This document shows positions 1 through 10,977 of a DNA stretch of 64,000 bases, one piece after another. The notes beneath the pieces were generated by a model that saw only the letters and a list, made by a program, of their open reading frames with translations, had not been told where the DNA came from and ran no database searches. The stretch lies in contig OU744449.1 of the NCBI GenBank assembly GCA_916610825.1, forward strand, positions 4,104,001 through 4,168,000. Direction: 5' to 3'. Position numbers and translations under genes: made by a program. Positions within the stretch are counted from its first letter, which is position 1. Every line of letters begins with the position of its first letter. Source of the stretch: Haliclystus octoradiatus. Lineage: Eukaryota > Cnidaria > Staurozoa > Stauromedusae > Haliclystidae.

Positions 1-339
1 ATTTTATAAGTTAATATATAAATAGAATTTTGAATAGAATAAAGAATATAATGATGATCAACAATTGTAAATATATATTTAGTCAAATTTTAAAAGTTAA
101 AATTTAAAACAAAAAAGTTAATTTTATCGAGTTTAAATTTATTTCAGATTTTGAACATAAAGATTACCGTAGAATATTAACGAATTCATTCACAGTATAT
201 TAAAAAAATAAAAAATAAAATTTGTTTTTCAAAGTGAGTGCTTTGTTATATGCTTCATCAAGTGGAGCTTTAATGTCCACAGTGAATTTACCTTGATTGA
301 TTTATAATCGACTGCGTACAGACTTACCAAACAAACGCT
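1..339. other. AT-rich flank, no gene seen
   Basis: This is low-complexity AT-rich DNA with no convincing ORF. The segment at about 240-339 may be the continuation of the Gypsy pol 3' end on the minus strand. Confidence 0.4.
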
Positions 340-860
340 TAGAAGGGCTCAAACCATCGTTGAGTGGAGTGTTGCGATACTCCAGTAATGTATTGTAAAT
401 TCAGATATATGAAGCTTGATGTTGGTGGTCCATTGGCAATATGGTGATAAGGAGAGGATGGATCGTGATTGATACTCCACTTTTGACAAAAAGATTTGGA
501 TTTGCGACTGCTAACTTGAGGGCCAACATCAAATGGGAAACGGACAGGTACACCCATTGTGCATAGCGAGGTCAGGGACACTTGGATGACGTCATTAGTA
601 TCAGTACCACGACCGCAGTTCACAACCATTGGCCAAGCACTATACTAGCAGTAACTAGGAGGTCACTATACCAGAATGTTGAAATAAGGCAGCAGAAATA
701 TTCACATCAGGACGAGATGGAGGTGGCTCTTTACCCAATAATGGTAGCCTTTCTGCATAAGCTGAGCATTCACGGAACAAAGTGAAAAGATCGTTGCGTA
801 ATAGTGATGCAGGCCAGAAAACACATTAATTGACGGGCACGAGCAAGGGTGCGGGTATAG
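340..860 (-). mobile_element. Ty3/Gypsy-type integrase remnant
   Basis: Read on the minus strand, 629 to 340 gives a partly open frame resembling the end of a Gypsy integrase catalytic core. A degraded GPQ(F/V)SS motif is followed by SFCQKW, then INHDPSSPYHHIANG, which matches the family pattern of SSPYHPQSNG. Upstream on the same strand (about 640-860) broken frames still resemble the LFQHSG/YLV stretch and zinc-binding region that precede the core. Stops and frameshifts show it is dead. No LTR pair was found for it; it ends close to the BEL/Pao 5' LTR, so the two elements are neighbours or one cut the other. Confidence 0.6.
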
Positions 861-1060
861 CCATTACTGCACATTCTATACCCAACAGTTTTAACTCAAT
901 AGATAGAACATGTGTTTTGAAAATGGCGACGTGCTGTCACTTGTGGCAAATTTGATGATCCTTCAGAACAAGAAATTCTAAATTCTAAAAGTAATTACTG
1001 TTCAAATCTTGGTGATAAATTGATAAAATATGATAAAAGCAGCATTTTTGGAGTTGCGAT

Positions 1061-1284
1061 TGTTGTGGATCTTAATCCAGCAAATGAAAAGGAGAACAAT
1101 GTGAACAATATCAATAATAAGCTAACAAATGTAGATATCTTAGAAATGTAACTTCCTACCGGATGTGCTCATATAGCAAAGTTTGTGTTGATAATTGCGT
1201 TAAGGACGTACGTAGTCGTTCAAGATTCAAATGTTTTTGATCAGATTTATATGAAATGAGCGACTCTGATGTTTTTTTGGATTT
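1061..1284 (+). repeat. 5' LTR of the BEL/Pao element
   Basis: It begins TGTTGTGGATCTTA and matches the copy at 6664 through the shared stretches AGCAAATGAAAAGGAGAAC, GATGTGCTCATATAGCA and GTTGATAATTGCGTTAAGGA. It lacks about 60 bases that are present in the 3' copy after AACTAACA. The similarity ends at TTTTTTTGGATTT. The exact right edge is uncertain by a few bases. Confidence 0.75.
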
Positions 1285-1381
1285 AGGAGTCGTGTTCTGA
1301 TTGAACAACACAATATTAACGTTGAACATTGTACAATTGCATTTAGCTTGAATTGTTGATTTGCTGAAATAATTTGCTAAT

Positions 1382-1639
1382 ATGCCGCCCATAATCGAGA
1401 GAAATTTAAAACAACTGAAACTAGAAGAGTTGAAAGCAGCATGTATTGAACTTGGTATATCTGATGCTGGTACAAGGGCAGAACTAATTAAACGTATAGA
1501 AGAAGTCAACCTTTATGATGAAAGTGATAATAATGAATCTGATGCGATTAAAGTCAGTAATGAAGTAGCTATAAGCCCTGAAACGTCACCGATGTTGCAA
1601 GTGATGCAAGCAACAGCAACGAGAAAATACAAAACGTGA
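1382..1639 (+). pseudogene. SAP-domain ORF, N-terminus of BEL/Pao gag
   Basis: An 85-residue frame starting at an ATG 97 bases after the LTR. Residues 7-45 look like a SAP domain: LKQLKLEELKAACIELGI, then a turn, then RAELIKRIEEV. SAP motifs are helix-turn-helix DNA-binding units and also occur at the start of some retrotransposon gag proteins. An acidic Ser/Asn-rich stretch follows. The frame ends near 1639, but a shifted frame continues with a charged, coiled-coil-like Glu/Arg stretch to about 1700. The position in the element argues for gag rather than a host gene. Confidence 0.6.
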
Positions 1640-1688
1640 AGAGAGATTGCAGGAAGAGAGTGCTAGATGTGAAGAGAGACTGTTAAAC

Positions 1689-2011
1689 GAATTAGTGAAC
1701 TGTCACCTGGTAAGGCGTTATCTGACAGACAACGATCATCTAGCCTTTTCATCCTAGACAGTACTGTCGGAGAAGATCCCAAATTAATCATCGATCGTTC
1801 CAATTGGTTCTTTGATTTTATAAAGAAGAAGAATGAAAGTGTTAGCTTTGGCTTGAAAAGCAAAGGGAATCCCGTGGCATTAAAAGAAGGGATAGTGGCG
1901 TTGGAACGATCCGATGAAAAAATAAATGGTTTAATTGGCGATAAACGGATATATTTGGATGACATTGACATAAAATGTATCATTGATCTACTTGAAGAAA
2001 ACATTAATTAA
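1689..2011 (+). pseudogene. Unidentified ORF fragment inserted in gag
   Basis: An open frame of about 106 codons, beginning RISELSPGKALSDRQR and ending LLEENIN before TAA at 2009-2011. It is Lys/Asp/Ile-rich, with no motif I recognise. It has no obvious ATG at the beginning and is unlike BEL/Pao gag. The A+T-rich region after it ends in a LINE-like (ATG)n tail. It could be the 3' part of a LINE ORF, a retrocopy, or a diverged part of gag. Confidence 0.35.
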
Positions 2012-2195
2012 ATAATATATATCTTATGTAAATTTGTATACTTTTTATAAATGTAAAATTTCCTAATACTGTACTAACATTTTATTCTTAAATATTATAT
2101 TGTATGCATTTTGTAATCAGCCCTGTGAAAACAAGCCTAGTATGGCTTACCAGGCCCTGAATAAATGATGATGATGATGATGATGATGATCAACA
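2012..2195 (+). mobile_element. LINE-like 3' tail ending in (ATG)n
   Basis: The segment ends CCAGGCCCTGAATAAATG followed by repeated ATG triplets to about 2190. A polyadenylation-like AATAAA fused to a short triplet repeat is characteristic of several non-LTR retrotransposon 3' ends. A similar end occurs in reverse orientation near 37683-37745. Confidence 0.5.
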
Positions 2196-2280
2196 CACTA
2201 GCTTGAGTGAAATTGTGTTTGAAAAAATGATTGAAGTGTCAAACATATACCAAAAAGAAGAAGAAGAGAAGAGAGCAGGC

Positions 2281-2829
2281 GGACTATCAAATGGTATTTT
2301 AGCCCCTGAATTCCACGGATACATTAATCATTTCAATCATAAGTATTGGTAGGAATCATTTGATGCGGTGGTGCATAGGAACCCAAACGTGTCCCTCTTT
2401 TACAAGTATCGGCATCTTCGACAATCATTGAAGGGTACTGCGTCTAGATGTGTAGATGGATTTTATTCGTTAGTTGAAACATATCATGCGGCACTGGAAC
2501 ATGTGAACGTTATGGACAGCCTAGGCATATTGTCAGGTCTATAGTGAAGTCTATTATTGATGTTCAACTTTATCAACCAGCTATGATTCCAAGCAATTGA
2601 GGACGAACTTTCAAGGAAAATGAATTTATTGGAATCCCACGCAGACAAGATTTACAACCCGTTAAAGTTACCAGCTGATTTGAAGTCTGAGTTGGAAAAG
2701 GAAATAATTACAAAGCATGAAGAGAAAAAATTCCCAACTTGCAAAAGATTTTGTGATTTGTTTTCAAGAGAAGTACGTTCAAGAGAAATGGTTGACTGGA
2801 ACCAAGACAAAGCTGTGAAAAGAGTGTGA
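2281..2829 (+). pseudogene. BEL/Pao gag core (DUF1759-like), broken
   Basis: The conceptual frame resembles the DUF1759 gag region: EFHGYINHF, then W(stop)ESFDAVVHRNP, then FYKYRHLRQSLKGTASRCV, then a QP(A)MIPSN-like segment. A shifted open frame (2620-2829) carries LLESHADKIYNPLK and KFPTCKRFCDLFSREVRSRE, typical of the C-terminal half of this region. A stop after W and at least two frameshifts inactivate it. Confidence 0.65.
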
Positions 2830-3420
2830 ACGGTTCCTGTGATTACTAAATATCCTAAATTGCTGTCTGAAGGAAGAACTTTAACGAAGGCGATATTAAG
2901 AGGACTGTATATCAAGATCCTTTAAACAAATCAATTTAAGAGGCAACAAAAATCATCAGGCTAGCCGTTGACATGAACATCTCTTATAACATCTAATTAT
3001 AACATCTTCAAAACTTATACAAAAAAGATAATACATAACAGTAACACCAAAATCATGTTACGCAAATACTTCTAAGCTAAGATTCAGTTTCTATCAAATA
3101 CTTAACTCAAAGGCGAGGAATGTTGAGCTCAGGCGACATATTGATGTGACGATGGCTAGGCGAGAACTAACTTAAACAAGTTTAACACATAACTCCACCA
3201 CAAAACAGACAGGAAGAAGTTCCACATAATACAAAGCACACATTATAACTATTGAAATACTAGACAATGCGATGAATGCAATCAATCACAATGAAACATT
3301 ACAAACACAAATAGAAGCTAATGAACGATGACAATGATTGTGACTAAACATAAAGGCGATAACTAGTGGCAACAGAAAACGCGTCAACAAAGAGTTATCA
3401 GGCAACCCGACGATCAGAAA
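2830..3420. other. Eroded internal part of the BEL/Pao element
   Basis: No convincing frame is open here. It lies between gag core and zinc knuckle of the same element and is probably eroded gag. Confidence 0.4.
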
Positions 3421-3539
3421 GATGCAAAGGGTTTATTCTGCCCAAGCACTTACAACGGAGACCAGCCGAAATAGAGGAAGTGCAAGATCTAAATGTATTC
3501 ATTGTGAGATGAATAATCCTAACTTGGAAAATTGTTTCA

Positions 3540-3718
3540 ATTTGCGAAATTAGATAAAATGACAAGTGGTATTTTACTAAAGCAAAAGGACTGTGTTACT
3601 TATGTTTAACTCCTCATCATAGCAGGATGGAATGTACTAGAAAGACAAAATGCACAACAAATGATTGTGGTAAACCGCATCATGAATTGCTACATCTTGA
3701 TAGTCGACCTAGGAAGAG
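3540..3718 (+). pseudogene. BEL/Pao Cys/His knuckle
   Basis: The translated region contains CYLC, then HHS, then CTRKTKCTTNDCGKPHHELLH, split by a frame break. The C-x2-C ... C-x3-C pattern ending in HHxLLH is the usual gag/pol junction zinc-binding block of BEL/Pao elements. Confidence 0.6.
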
Positions 3719-3739
3719 TTGGAAACTAGTATTCAAGCT

Positions 3740-4213
3740 AATACTTCTAACAGTCGTTGTTTGTCTACCAAAGGTAGAACCGTATTTACGTCAAAGATTA
3801 TGCCGTCTGCAGTTGCATTAATGCACAATGAAGGAAAGTCATCTAAAGTTAGAGTAGCATTTGATTCGATCTGCAAAGAGATAGTTGTCACAGAAAAAGC
3901 AGCTAGGAGAATCGCATTAGATATGCAAAACCGAGTTGATTGAAATCACAGGATGTGATGAGAGAGTGTCTCATTTAAAAACTGGTCCTGTTGACTTTGA
4001 ACTTTCTTCTCGGAGTCATTGTAGTACGAAAGTTCATATCAATGCTATTGTTAAACCTGAAAAGATATGTGCTCCATTAGATGCTGTTGAGATTGATTTG
4101 GAACGTTGTACTCACTTAGTGAGTATCTGCATTGCAGATGAGCTGCCCCATAACGAATGTGAGGTGGATGTTTTAATTTGTATCAATTTCATTTTGGAAT
4201 TAGTATGTGCAGG
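3740..4213 (+). pseudogene. BEL/Pao protease-like region, broken
   Basis: Two frames overlap around 3936. They carry a KVRVAFDS segment (expected catalytic site pattern D(S/T)G) and later IADELPHNECEVDVLI, which resembles the region after the aspartic protease. The match stops at 4213, where a hAT-like terminal sequence begins. RT and RNase H that should follow are absent. Confidence 0.5.
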
Positions 4214-4330
4214 GGCGGATCAGTTTTACTATAGCGTGAGTCTCGAAATTGAAATCGGACAATAAAGGGGCGAAGCCCCGTCCATCTATTTTTTGAAATT
4301 TCAAGCTCTTAGGAGCTCTCTAAATGCAGT
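4214..4330 (-). mobile_element. hAT-like terminus inserted in the BEL/Pao element
   Basis: The segment begins CAGGGGCGGATCAG and continues with CAATAAAGGGGCGAAGCCCC. The reverse complements of both are found at the right end of the hAT element at 15111-16837. Its other end was not located, so it may be truncated or the partner end may be lost before 5730. Confidence 0.5.
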
Positions 4331-5730
4331 TTGGTCTCGACTTAACTATATTGAAGCATTACTAAAACACTGATCATTCAATACAAAACACATTTCAATT
4401 TATTCATTGATGATTCTCGATTTCGTATATTCTTCAAACATTTTATTACAAGGTCAAGATTAAGATTTTACAAGGCTGAGATTTTCACAAGGCCGATACA
4501 GTCTTCAGAGTATATTGATAATGTAGCTAAGCTATTACAGTCTAAATTTTTTACATGTATAATTGGTATACCTGAAATTACAAAAAGAAAACTATATGGA
4601 CGTGAATCATGTGTGAAAAATGAGACTGAGAGACTCAACATCGACAGCATCATGTGAGCTTAGTTATATGTATCAAATATTAATCTCTGATATTCAGCAT
4701 AATCAAGCCCTTCCTCGGAATCTCGGACCTTAAACATAATATGTGTATTAAAAAAGACAAACAGCGGCGATATTTGCAATGGCAAGGCTTTGACGGTCTG
4801 CCTTCCCCTATTTGCACATTAACGTGTACATGGTAATTAAACATATGAACCACCATGCTCACTCTAAGGCTGTTTGAATAAACAAACATAAACTTTATAT
4901 AGCCAGTCTAATCCGTATCAGAACCTTTAACAATAATTTAACAACATAACCAAACAAAATAATACGTAGGCCTACCTTAAAATAGTGCATAGCTTTTTCT
5001 CGGATTCTTAGTAATCAATGGAAATGTAAACAGTCTTTCAAGGTAAATGTAAATATCTTTCAGCATTTAGGTTTCTGAATTTACGATAAAAATTTTATAA
5101 AATAACATTCCAGCAAAGAAAATTGCGAAAAAGAAGACAACTTAGCCATAAAACGTTGCTAACTATTGTTGATATCGTCCAAATTTAGCCAGCCAAATTT
5201 AACTTCGTAGCAAAATGTGTGTGCCACAAGCAACATGATGAGTTGTAGTTAAAGCTTTAGACTTTCTCAGACTTGTCCAACAAGAAATCGATAAAGCGCA
5301 GAAGTCTCTGACTGAATCGATGCATGGTGGGTAAGTCTCAAAAATCACGGTCAAAACTATGCTAACTATTGCTCTTCCTACATCAGACAACTGTCTACGA
5401 GGCCATTTCACAAGTCTCAGGGTAAGTCCTTTTGAAGCTCCTCTCCGAGCCGCTCCAATCACACACAAGAAAAATTTCGGCAGACCAATGAAAACATCAG
5501 AAAAATATTCAACATTTGCAAAAATGTAATCAGGGTAAGTCCTTTTGTGTATATGGAACCTCAATACCAAACAAACCAATGAACAACAAGTAAAATGTGG
5601 TGTGGACTGCACGCAGCTAGAAAAATTGAATAAAGTCACAAAACATTTCAATACAAAATTTAATAAACAAAATGATTTTGCAGGAGAAAAAGGGTAAGAT
5701 AAAGAAAAGATATTTTAGCATTTTCGATAG
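4331..5730. other. Unassigned DNA replacing RT and RNase H
   Basis: A 1.4 kb stretch between protease and integrase remnants. It has AT-rich DNA with a pair of AAGTCCTTTTG-like repeats near 5423 and 5534. No RT motif was found in any frame. It may be interior of the inserted hAT-like element. Confidence 0.35.
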
Positions 5731-6650
5731 TTGATTTGGACTTTACAGGCCGACATACGAACTGGGACAGTTGTTACTAAATGTTACATTTACACATTCA
5801 CCTGTGCTCTCAGCTGGATGATCCATTTAGAATTAACAAATAATATGGAAACAGAGGAGTTCAGTCTTGCTGCCTTCCGTCGGATGACAAATATGAGAGG
5901 ACCATGTGATTTGGTAGTTAGCGACAATGCAAAAACATTTCAAAAGCATCTCGCGTGGTTAGTAAACATGAAATTTGAAGCAAATCTCTGGAAAAACCTT
6001 GATTCCACTTTGATTGAACGATTTTGTTTGAGTCATTTTATCAAATGGGAATTTATTACTGATTACTGAACGTAGTCCCTTTCGTGGCGGATTTTGGGAA
6101 CGGTTGAATCGTTCGCTAAAAACACCTCTAAGAAAAGTTCTTTCTAAGGCTCTATTGAACTATTGTGAAATGTATACTGTTTTGACCGATATTGAATCAG
6201 CAGTGAATCAGAGGCCATTGACGTATCAAGGTACCGATTGTAGAGATGTTTTACCAAATACTCCTGTTCATTTGGCTTTGGGACGATCTCTTGGGACCCT
6301 TCCCGAACATGTTAATAAAGATGTTACTCTTTCATAGAGATTCAAGTATTTGCAGAAGCTGCTTACTCACTTTTGGAAAAGATGGTCTCTAGAATACTTA
6401 CCAAATCTACAACGTCGAAGCAAATGGCAAAACAAAGCGCCGGAATTGGAAGTCAACGATGTTTGTTCAGTTGCAGAGGAGAATACACAGCGCTCTACGT
6501 GGCCTATAGGTCGTGTTCATCAAGTAATGCGTGGAAATGATAGTTTAATCAGAACAGTACGACTGCAGACATCGAAGGGAGAACTGAATCGGCCAGTTCA
6601 GAAATTGCACGTATTTGAGAAGTTCTTACCAACCAATGGGAGTAACCTTT
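5731..6650 (+). pseudogene. BEL/Pao integrase and C-terminal domain, broken
   Basis: The frame 5731-6069 matches the integrase core: a Y-x-FTCALSW-x-IHLEL block, then VVSDNAKTF, which holds the second catalytic Asp. The frame shifts near 6067 and continues SPFRGGFWERLNRSLK, which carries the third catalytic acid (E of WE). An in-frame TAG at 6335-6337 is followed by the W-x-EYLPNLQRRSKW block, then WPIGRVHQV and RPVQKLHV, which is the DUF5641-like C-terminal domain of BEL/Pao elements. Frameshift plus stop make it a pseudogene. Confidence 0.85.
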
Positions 6651-6663
6651 CAAGGGGGGACGA

Positions 6664-6949
6664 TGTTGTGGATCTTATTCCAGCAAATGAAAAGGAGAAC
6701 ACTGTGAACAATATCAATAATAAACTAACAAGAATCGTCCCCACCAAAGCGATTTGGTTTCAATGGTATAGTTTCTTAGAATTATTTAGATATCTTATAG
6801 AAATGTAACTTCTTAACGGATGTGCTCATATAGCACAAAGTTTGTGTTGATAATTGCGTTAAGGACAGTATATAATAGTCGTTCAAGATTCAAATGGTTT
6901 TGATTACATTCATATGAAATGAACGACTCTTAAGTTTTTTTGGATTTCA
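6664..6949 (+). repeat. 3' LTR of the BEL/Pao element
   Basis: It starts TGTTGTGG directly after the purine-rich tract AAGGGGGGACGA and ends TTTCA, giving the usual TG...CA borders. It is longer than the 5' LTR because that copy carries an internal deletion. No clear target-site duplication was found. Confidence 0.75.
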
Positions 6950-7240
6950 ACACCCGCAAACTGTAAAAATGTAGGCGTGGTTACTGACAAAAATCGTTGA
7001 TATGATATGCTTGCCTAAAACAACTGTCGAAGCCATGCACGTAGCTATTTGAATACAACGTAAGCCTACACATTGTCTACACGATAAGAACACTCACTTT
7101 GTGGGCAATAAGCTGATATAGTAATCTGTATAGCCCAGATTAAGCTGGATAGCCAAAAGAATTGACAATTTCATACATAAATGATCTTGTAGGATTTTAA
7201 AAGCCATATTTCAGATAAAAGTTACGTTACGATACGATAA
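6950..7240. other. Spacer, nothing recognised
   Basis: AT-rich sequence without an ORF or repeat that I could link to the rest of the window. Confidence 0.3.
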
Positions 7241-7600
7241 CAGTTACGGTTACTTGGACGGACGAGAAAGTAGCTAGTTACAGTTACCGTTACTTGGACG
7301 AGAAAGTAGCTAGTTACAGTTACGGTTACTTGGACGGACGAGAAAGTAGCTAGTTACAGTTACGGTTACTTGGACGGACGAGAAAGTAGCTAGTTACAGT
7401 TACGGTTACTTGGACGGACGAGAAAGTAGCTAGTTACAGTTACGGTTACTTGGACGGACGAGAAAGTAGCTAGTTACAGTTACCGTTACTTGGACGAGAA
7501 AGTAGCTAGTTACTTTTAGACGTTACTTTTCAGAAAAGGTACTTTACTAGTTACAAGGTACTTTTAATTCGAAAGTAGCTAGTTACAGTTACTTTTTCCG
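7215..7600 (+). repeat. 40-bp tandem repeat (minisatellite)
   Basis: The unit GTTACTTGGACGGACGAGAA plus AGTAGCTAGTTACAGTTACG recurs every 40 bases about five or six times between 7250 and 7510, with degenerate flanking units. Some units have lost the GGACG duplication. Related CTAGTTACTTTT words flank it and recur at 44230, so the array may have grown inside a transposon end. Confidence 0.85.
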
Positions 7601-8206
7601 TTACTTTTTATAAATAAATCCGAAAACATCCAACAGAAGCAATAAGACATATATGAAACATTGAAATAATATTTATGTATTTTAATTTGTTAATTAATCA
7701 AATGCTCTTTTCGACAATAATAAATACCAAAACAGACACCCGACGAGTAACATCTTTACTAACATCCATGGGTATCATATATACCATAGCCTTTTCACTT
7801 AAACATTTATTATTATATCTATTTGTAAATATATCATTCTGTTGCATACGTATACGTGATATAGCAGACAAGCTGCATTCATAATTTAAGCGAAATATTA
7901 TTAACGATAATGTATTTTGGAAGTTCATCTCCTAATAAAATAAAGAATATATTCATGTCAGATGTCTCACTATTGATGTGTCTTCAACATTGTTTCAAGT
8001 TTTCCGTGCAGCTTGTAGACTCTCTGATTGCAATCATACCATATTTGGTGTTTGGATATCATAAGATCTTACGAAAAAGTTTTTGAATAGAATTAAATAA
8101 ATATTCAATTAATATATTGTTTTTATATGTGATTGTTATCATTGTTTACAATATTGTAGGATTATTTAAAAATATTATTTTTGATTGTAGATGATAACAT
8201 TAAAAA
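7601..8206. other. Upstream region of the first paralog
   Basis: AT-rich, no convincing coding frame. The last bases contain TTTTTGATTGTAG, a good 3' splice site that ends 17 bases before the start codon at 8207. Confidence 0.4.
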
Positions 8207-8806
8207 ATGGATCGTAAAAGAAGTGTCTCATTTTCAGCAAGAAGTACTCTAGATTATTCTATGTCAAAAAACAAATCGTTAATAAGAAGAACTCAAAGTA
8301 AAGATGATGCTGAAATATCTGAATGTCGATCCATGATGCCAGACGATAACAATTTTAAATCAAGATGTCAACCTCGGAAAAATGACGAGTTGGAAAGTAC
8401 TGTAAATAAGAATAAAACGAAAGAGAAATCTAATTATTGGCAAAAAGTAAGAGACTGTTATAAAAAATTAGAAAAATTGAAAGGTATCAATCATAAACAG
8501 AAACAGCTCATTGACCGTTCAAATAAAAATGAAAAAGTGCATAAAGATAATGACGAAAGGATAAAAAAACCAACACTAAAACATCAAAATCTTATCATCG
8601 ATGATAGCTGCAAACGTGATGAACCAATCTCAACTTTACTTGTATTAGAATTTGACGTTAGTTGCTGGTCACCAATCTCTCGCTCAATGGTATACCTGTC
8701 AAGAAAGCGTCGAATGGCCATGTGTCATACAAAGACTATGGATGCTTATAAACAGCTTGAAAGGTTTCTGGTTGACACACAACTCAAGCAGTATTCATTA
8801 TTGTAA
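8207..8806 (+). CDS. Basic protein of unknown function, paralog A
   Basis: A 199-residue frame starting ATG GAT CGT. I do not recognise the family. It is Lys/Asn/Ser-rich and hydrophilic, with no signal peptide or membrane segment. Two blocks are shared with the gene at 12927: a central KSNYWQKVRDCYKK (residues about 73-86) and a C-terminal block from about residue 166 to the end, with RRMAMCH and QLERFLV, ending QYSLL directly at the stop. The conservation at the extreme C-terminus and divergence elsewhere suggest a short functional motif at the end of a disordered chain. A 3' splice site TTTTTGATTGTAG lies just upstream, so there is either a 5'UTR intron or a trans-splice site. No intron interrupts the frame. 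The conserved pair makes it a likely real gene. Confidence 0.7.
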   Translation: MDRKRSVSFSARSTLDYSMSKNKSLIRRTQSKDDAEISECRSMMPDDNNFKSRCQPRKNDELESTVNKNKTKEKSNYWQKVRDCYKKLEKLKGINHKQKQLIDRSNKNEKVHKDNDERIKKPTLKHQNLIIDDSCKRDEPISTLLVLEFDVSCWSPISRSMVYLSRKRRMAMCHTKTMDAYKQLERFLVDTQLKQYSLL

Positions 8807-9593
8807 AACGAACAACATTAGAAAAGTAGTGTATTTTAAGACGTAGATAATTAATCATTATTTAAAGTTTCTCTTTGGATGACTTATAAATACGATACCC
8901 CAGGCTACGTTTTGAGCTGATAACTCTACAATAGCAGTCAAAATCATGTAAGTATATAATTGAGGCACATCTTGAACATTGTAGCGTCCCCTATAAAAAA
9001 AAAATGAGTTCATGAACAGTTCATGAACGTATTTTTGTGGATTTATTGTTTTTACAATATCACTCATCTGTATTTACATACTTATGAAGGCGTTACAAAG
9101 CCATATTATGTGATTTCCTGGTTTATAATTAGTGCGTTTATGCAAATGTTAAAAGTATTTATCAGTAGTCAGCAGGATAGTAGATCATTTTCTAGAATAT
9201 AAGAAAGTTCTAAAAATAATGTTAAACAAAATCTAAATAAATGAGAATTACGACGTCAATTATAAGTGATGACGTTATCAACTTATCAGACATCAGCCCG
9301 CTAGAATGTTCGTCGGGGGTATTGATCTTGCATCGACGCTTTAATTTCAGAAATGAAACCACGGAATGAAAGTTTCGAATTTGATCAAGGGTTTTGCCCA
9401 AGGGAGTCATGCAAAATTTGTTATTTTCCCTGTTCATTTAGTAGCATATAATAGGTGCATAGTTTCTATTTGAGCCTTAATGGTAGAAGGGACGCACGTA
9501 AGGATAAAACAATCATGCATCAGCCTTCGAGAATCTCCTGGTGAGACTCGAGTGCACCAATCTTAATCATATATTAAGCTGTAATCGTTAGGC
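8807..9593. other. Intergenic, with one GTTCATGAAC repeat scrap
   Basis: At 8990-9035 there is a short piece with GAGTTCATGAACAGTTCATG, related to the MITE cluster at 39-45 kb. The rest shows no gene. Confidence 0.4.
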
Positions 9594-10972
9594 TTAGGCT
9601 GGGGTTATATGGACGCACTGAACTCAATTCGAATTAGGTACGACACCGAATTGCATTAAATTCGCATTTGGAGTTATAAAAATGAACCAAATGTCGAAGA
9701 TCTTTAAAAATTGGTCAAAATGTCACGTGATAGGAAGTAATTTTCGTATGGTTTGAAACCAGAGTGTTTTGTTTGCATTATTATTCACTTTCCGCGATTT
9801 TCTCCGTTCTATTTTGCCTATCAATAGTTTGAAACTTGTATGAAGTAGTACGGGTAATCTCAAAGGTTTGCAAACAATTTTACGAGAAACAGTTTTGTTC
9901 TAACAAGGTATAGTACTCAGAGCAAAGTAAATGCGAATTTCAATTAATATAAGGTATTATGATAAAAGCGACCCCAATTCTAGTGCTGATGCATTGTGAT
10001 TGACTAAAATAAAACGTTTTTCAATGGTTTAAATCATGATTTTGAAATACATCAGCTTCCCTGTCAGCCATCTTTCAATCATATAAATAAGGCTAGGGTT
10101 ATATGGACGCACAGAACTCAATTGATTCATTCATTCGAATTAAATCTCATGATAGCGCGCTTCGTATAACATCATTCGGTTCATCAACATTCCTCAAAAA
10201 ACATTAAGTGCGTCAAGCTAGCTCCGCACGTCAAGGCTTGACGTGCGGAGCTCTTCTCCATGAATTAAATTCATCGCCGCGTTATACGAGCGAGCTATCA
10301 TCGCATCGAACTAAATACATTCGACTCACGGTGCCGTGACTGAGCTCCTATATCTACCTTATATGGCAATAAACCGGGGGATGTGCAAATCATAAATTAT
10401 TTTAAATAATGTTTCCATGGCAATACGATAGAAAGAACATCGCTTTTGGGATGTTGTTATGGTGACTTGTTTATATGATTGAAAGATGGCTGACAGGGAA
10501 GCTGATGTTTTCCAAAATCATGATTTAAAACATTTTAAAAACGTTTTATTTTAGTCAATCACAATGCATCAGCACTAGAATTGGGGTCGCTTTTATCATA
10601 AATATGTTATTATAATGGAAATTTGCATTTAATTTGCTCTGAGTACTATGCCTTGATAGAACAAAAACTGTCTCCCATAAAAATGGTTGCAAACCTGTGA
10701 GATTACTACATCATACAAGTTTCAAACTATAGATAGGCAAAATAGAACGGAAAAATCGCTGAAAATGAAAAATAATGCAAACAAAACACTCTGGTTTCAA
10801 ACCATGCGGTATAATTCCAATAAAACTACTTCCTATCACGTGACATTTTGGCCCGTTTTTAAAGATCGTCGACATTCGGTTCGTCTGTATAACCCCAAAT
10901 GCGAATTTAAAGCAATTCGGTGTCGCACCTAATTCGAATTGAGTTCGGTGCGTCCATATAACCCTAGCCTAA
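9594..10972. mobile_element. Long inverted-repeat (foldback) element
   Basis: The left arm (9594-10086) is matched by its reverse complement at 10471-10972. The outer ends read GGTTATATGGACGCACTGAA on the left and the inverse GTGCGTCCATATAACC on the right. Within the arms CACGTGATAGGAAGTA, CCCCAATTCTAGTGCTGATG and CTGTCAGCCATCTTTCA all occur in both orientations. Each arm is about 0.5 kb with a 0.38 kb centre. No transposase is seen, so it is non-autonomous. Confidence 0.85.
10091..10470 (+). mobile_element. Second element nested in the foldback centre
   Basis: It begins GGCTAGGGTTATATGGACGC, the same terminal sequence as the host element. At its centre (10220-10252) there is a perfect palindrome built on AGCTCCGCACGTCAAG. 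The part from about 10240 to 10460 recurs inverted at 10980-11210. Confidence 0.65.
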
Positions 10973-10977
10973 ATAAA

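Larger units (their letters stand above)
1061..6949 (+). mobile_element. Decayed BEL/Pao LTR retrotransposon
   Basis: A degraded element bounded by related LTRs (1061-1284 and 6664-6949). Between them, in order, lie a SAP-domain ORF, a DUF1759-like gag region, a Cys/His knuckle, a protease-like region and an integrase with the C-terminal domain typical of BEL/Pao. Reverse transcriptase and RNase H are missing: the protease-like frame breaks off near 4210 and the integrase resumes near 5730. Internal stops, frameshifts and two insertions (about 1640-2195 and from about 4214) show it is not functional. A purine-rich tract lies directly before the 3' LTR, as expected for a polypurine primer. The assignment to BEL/Pao rests on the order and look of gag and integrase. 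Confidence 0.82.

Noticed and set aside
339-629. Host gene on the minus strand
   Set aside because: The SSPYHHIANG-type block identifies it as a Gypsy integrase remnant.
5199-5651. 150-codon minus-strand frame
   Set aside because: It lies in the decayed BEL/Pao region, begins without a reliable start and shows no recognisable domain.
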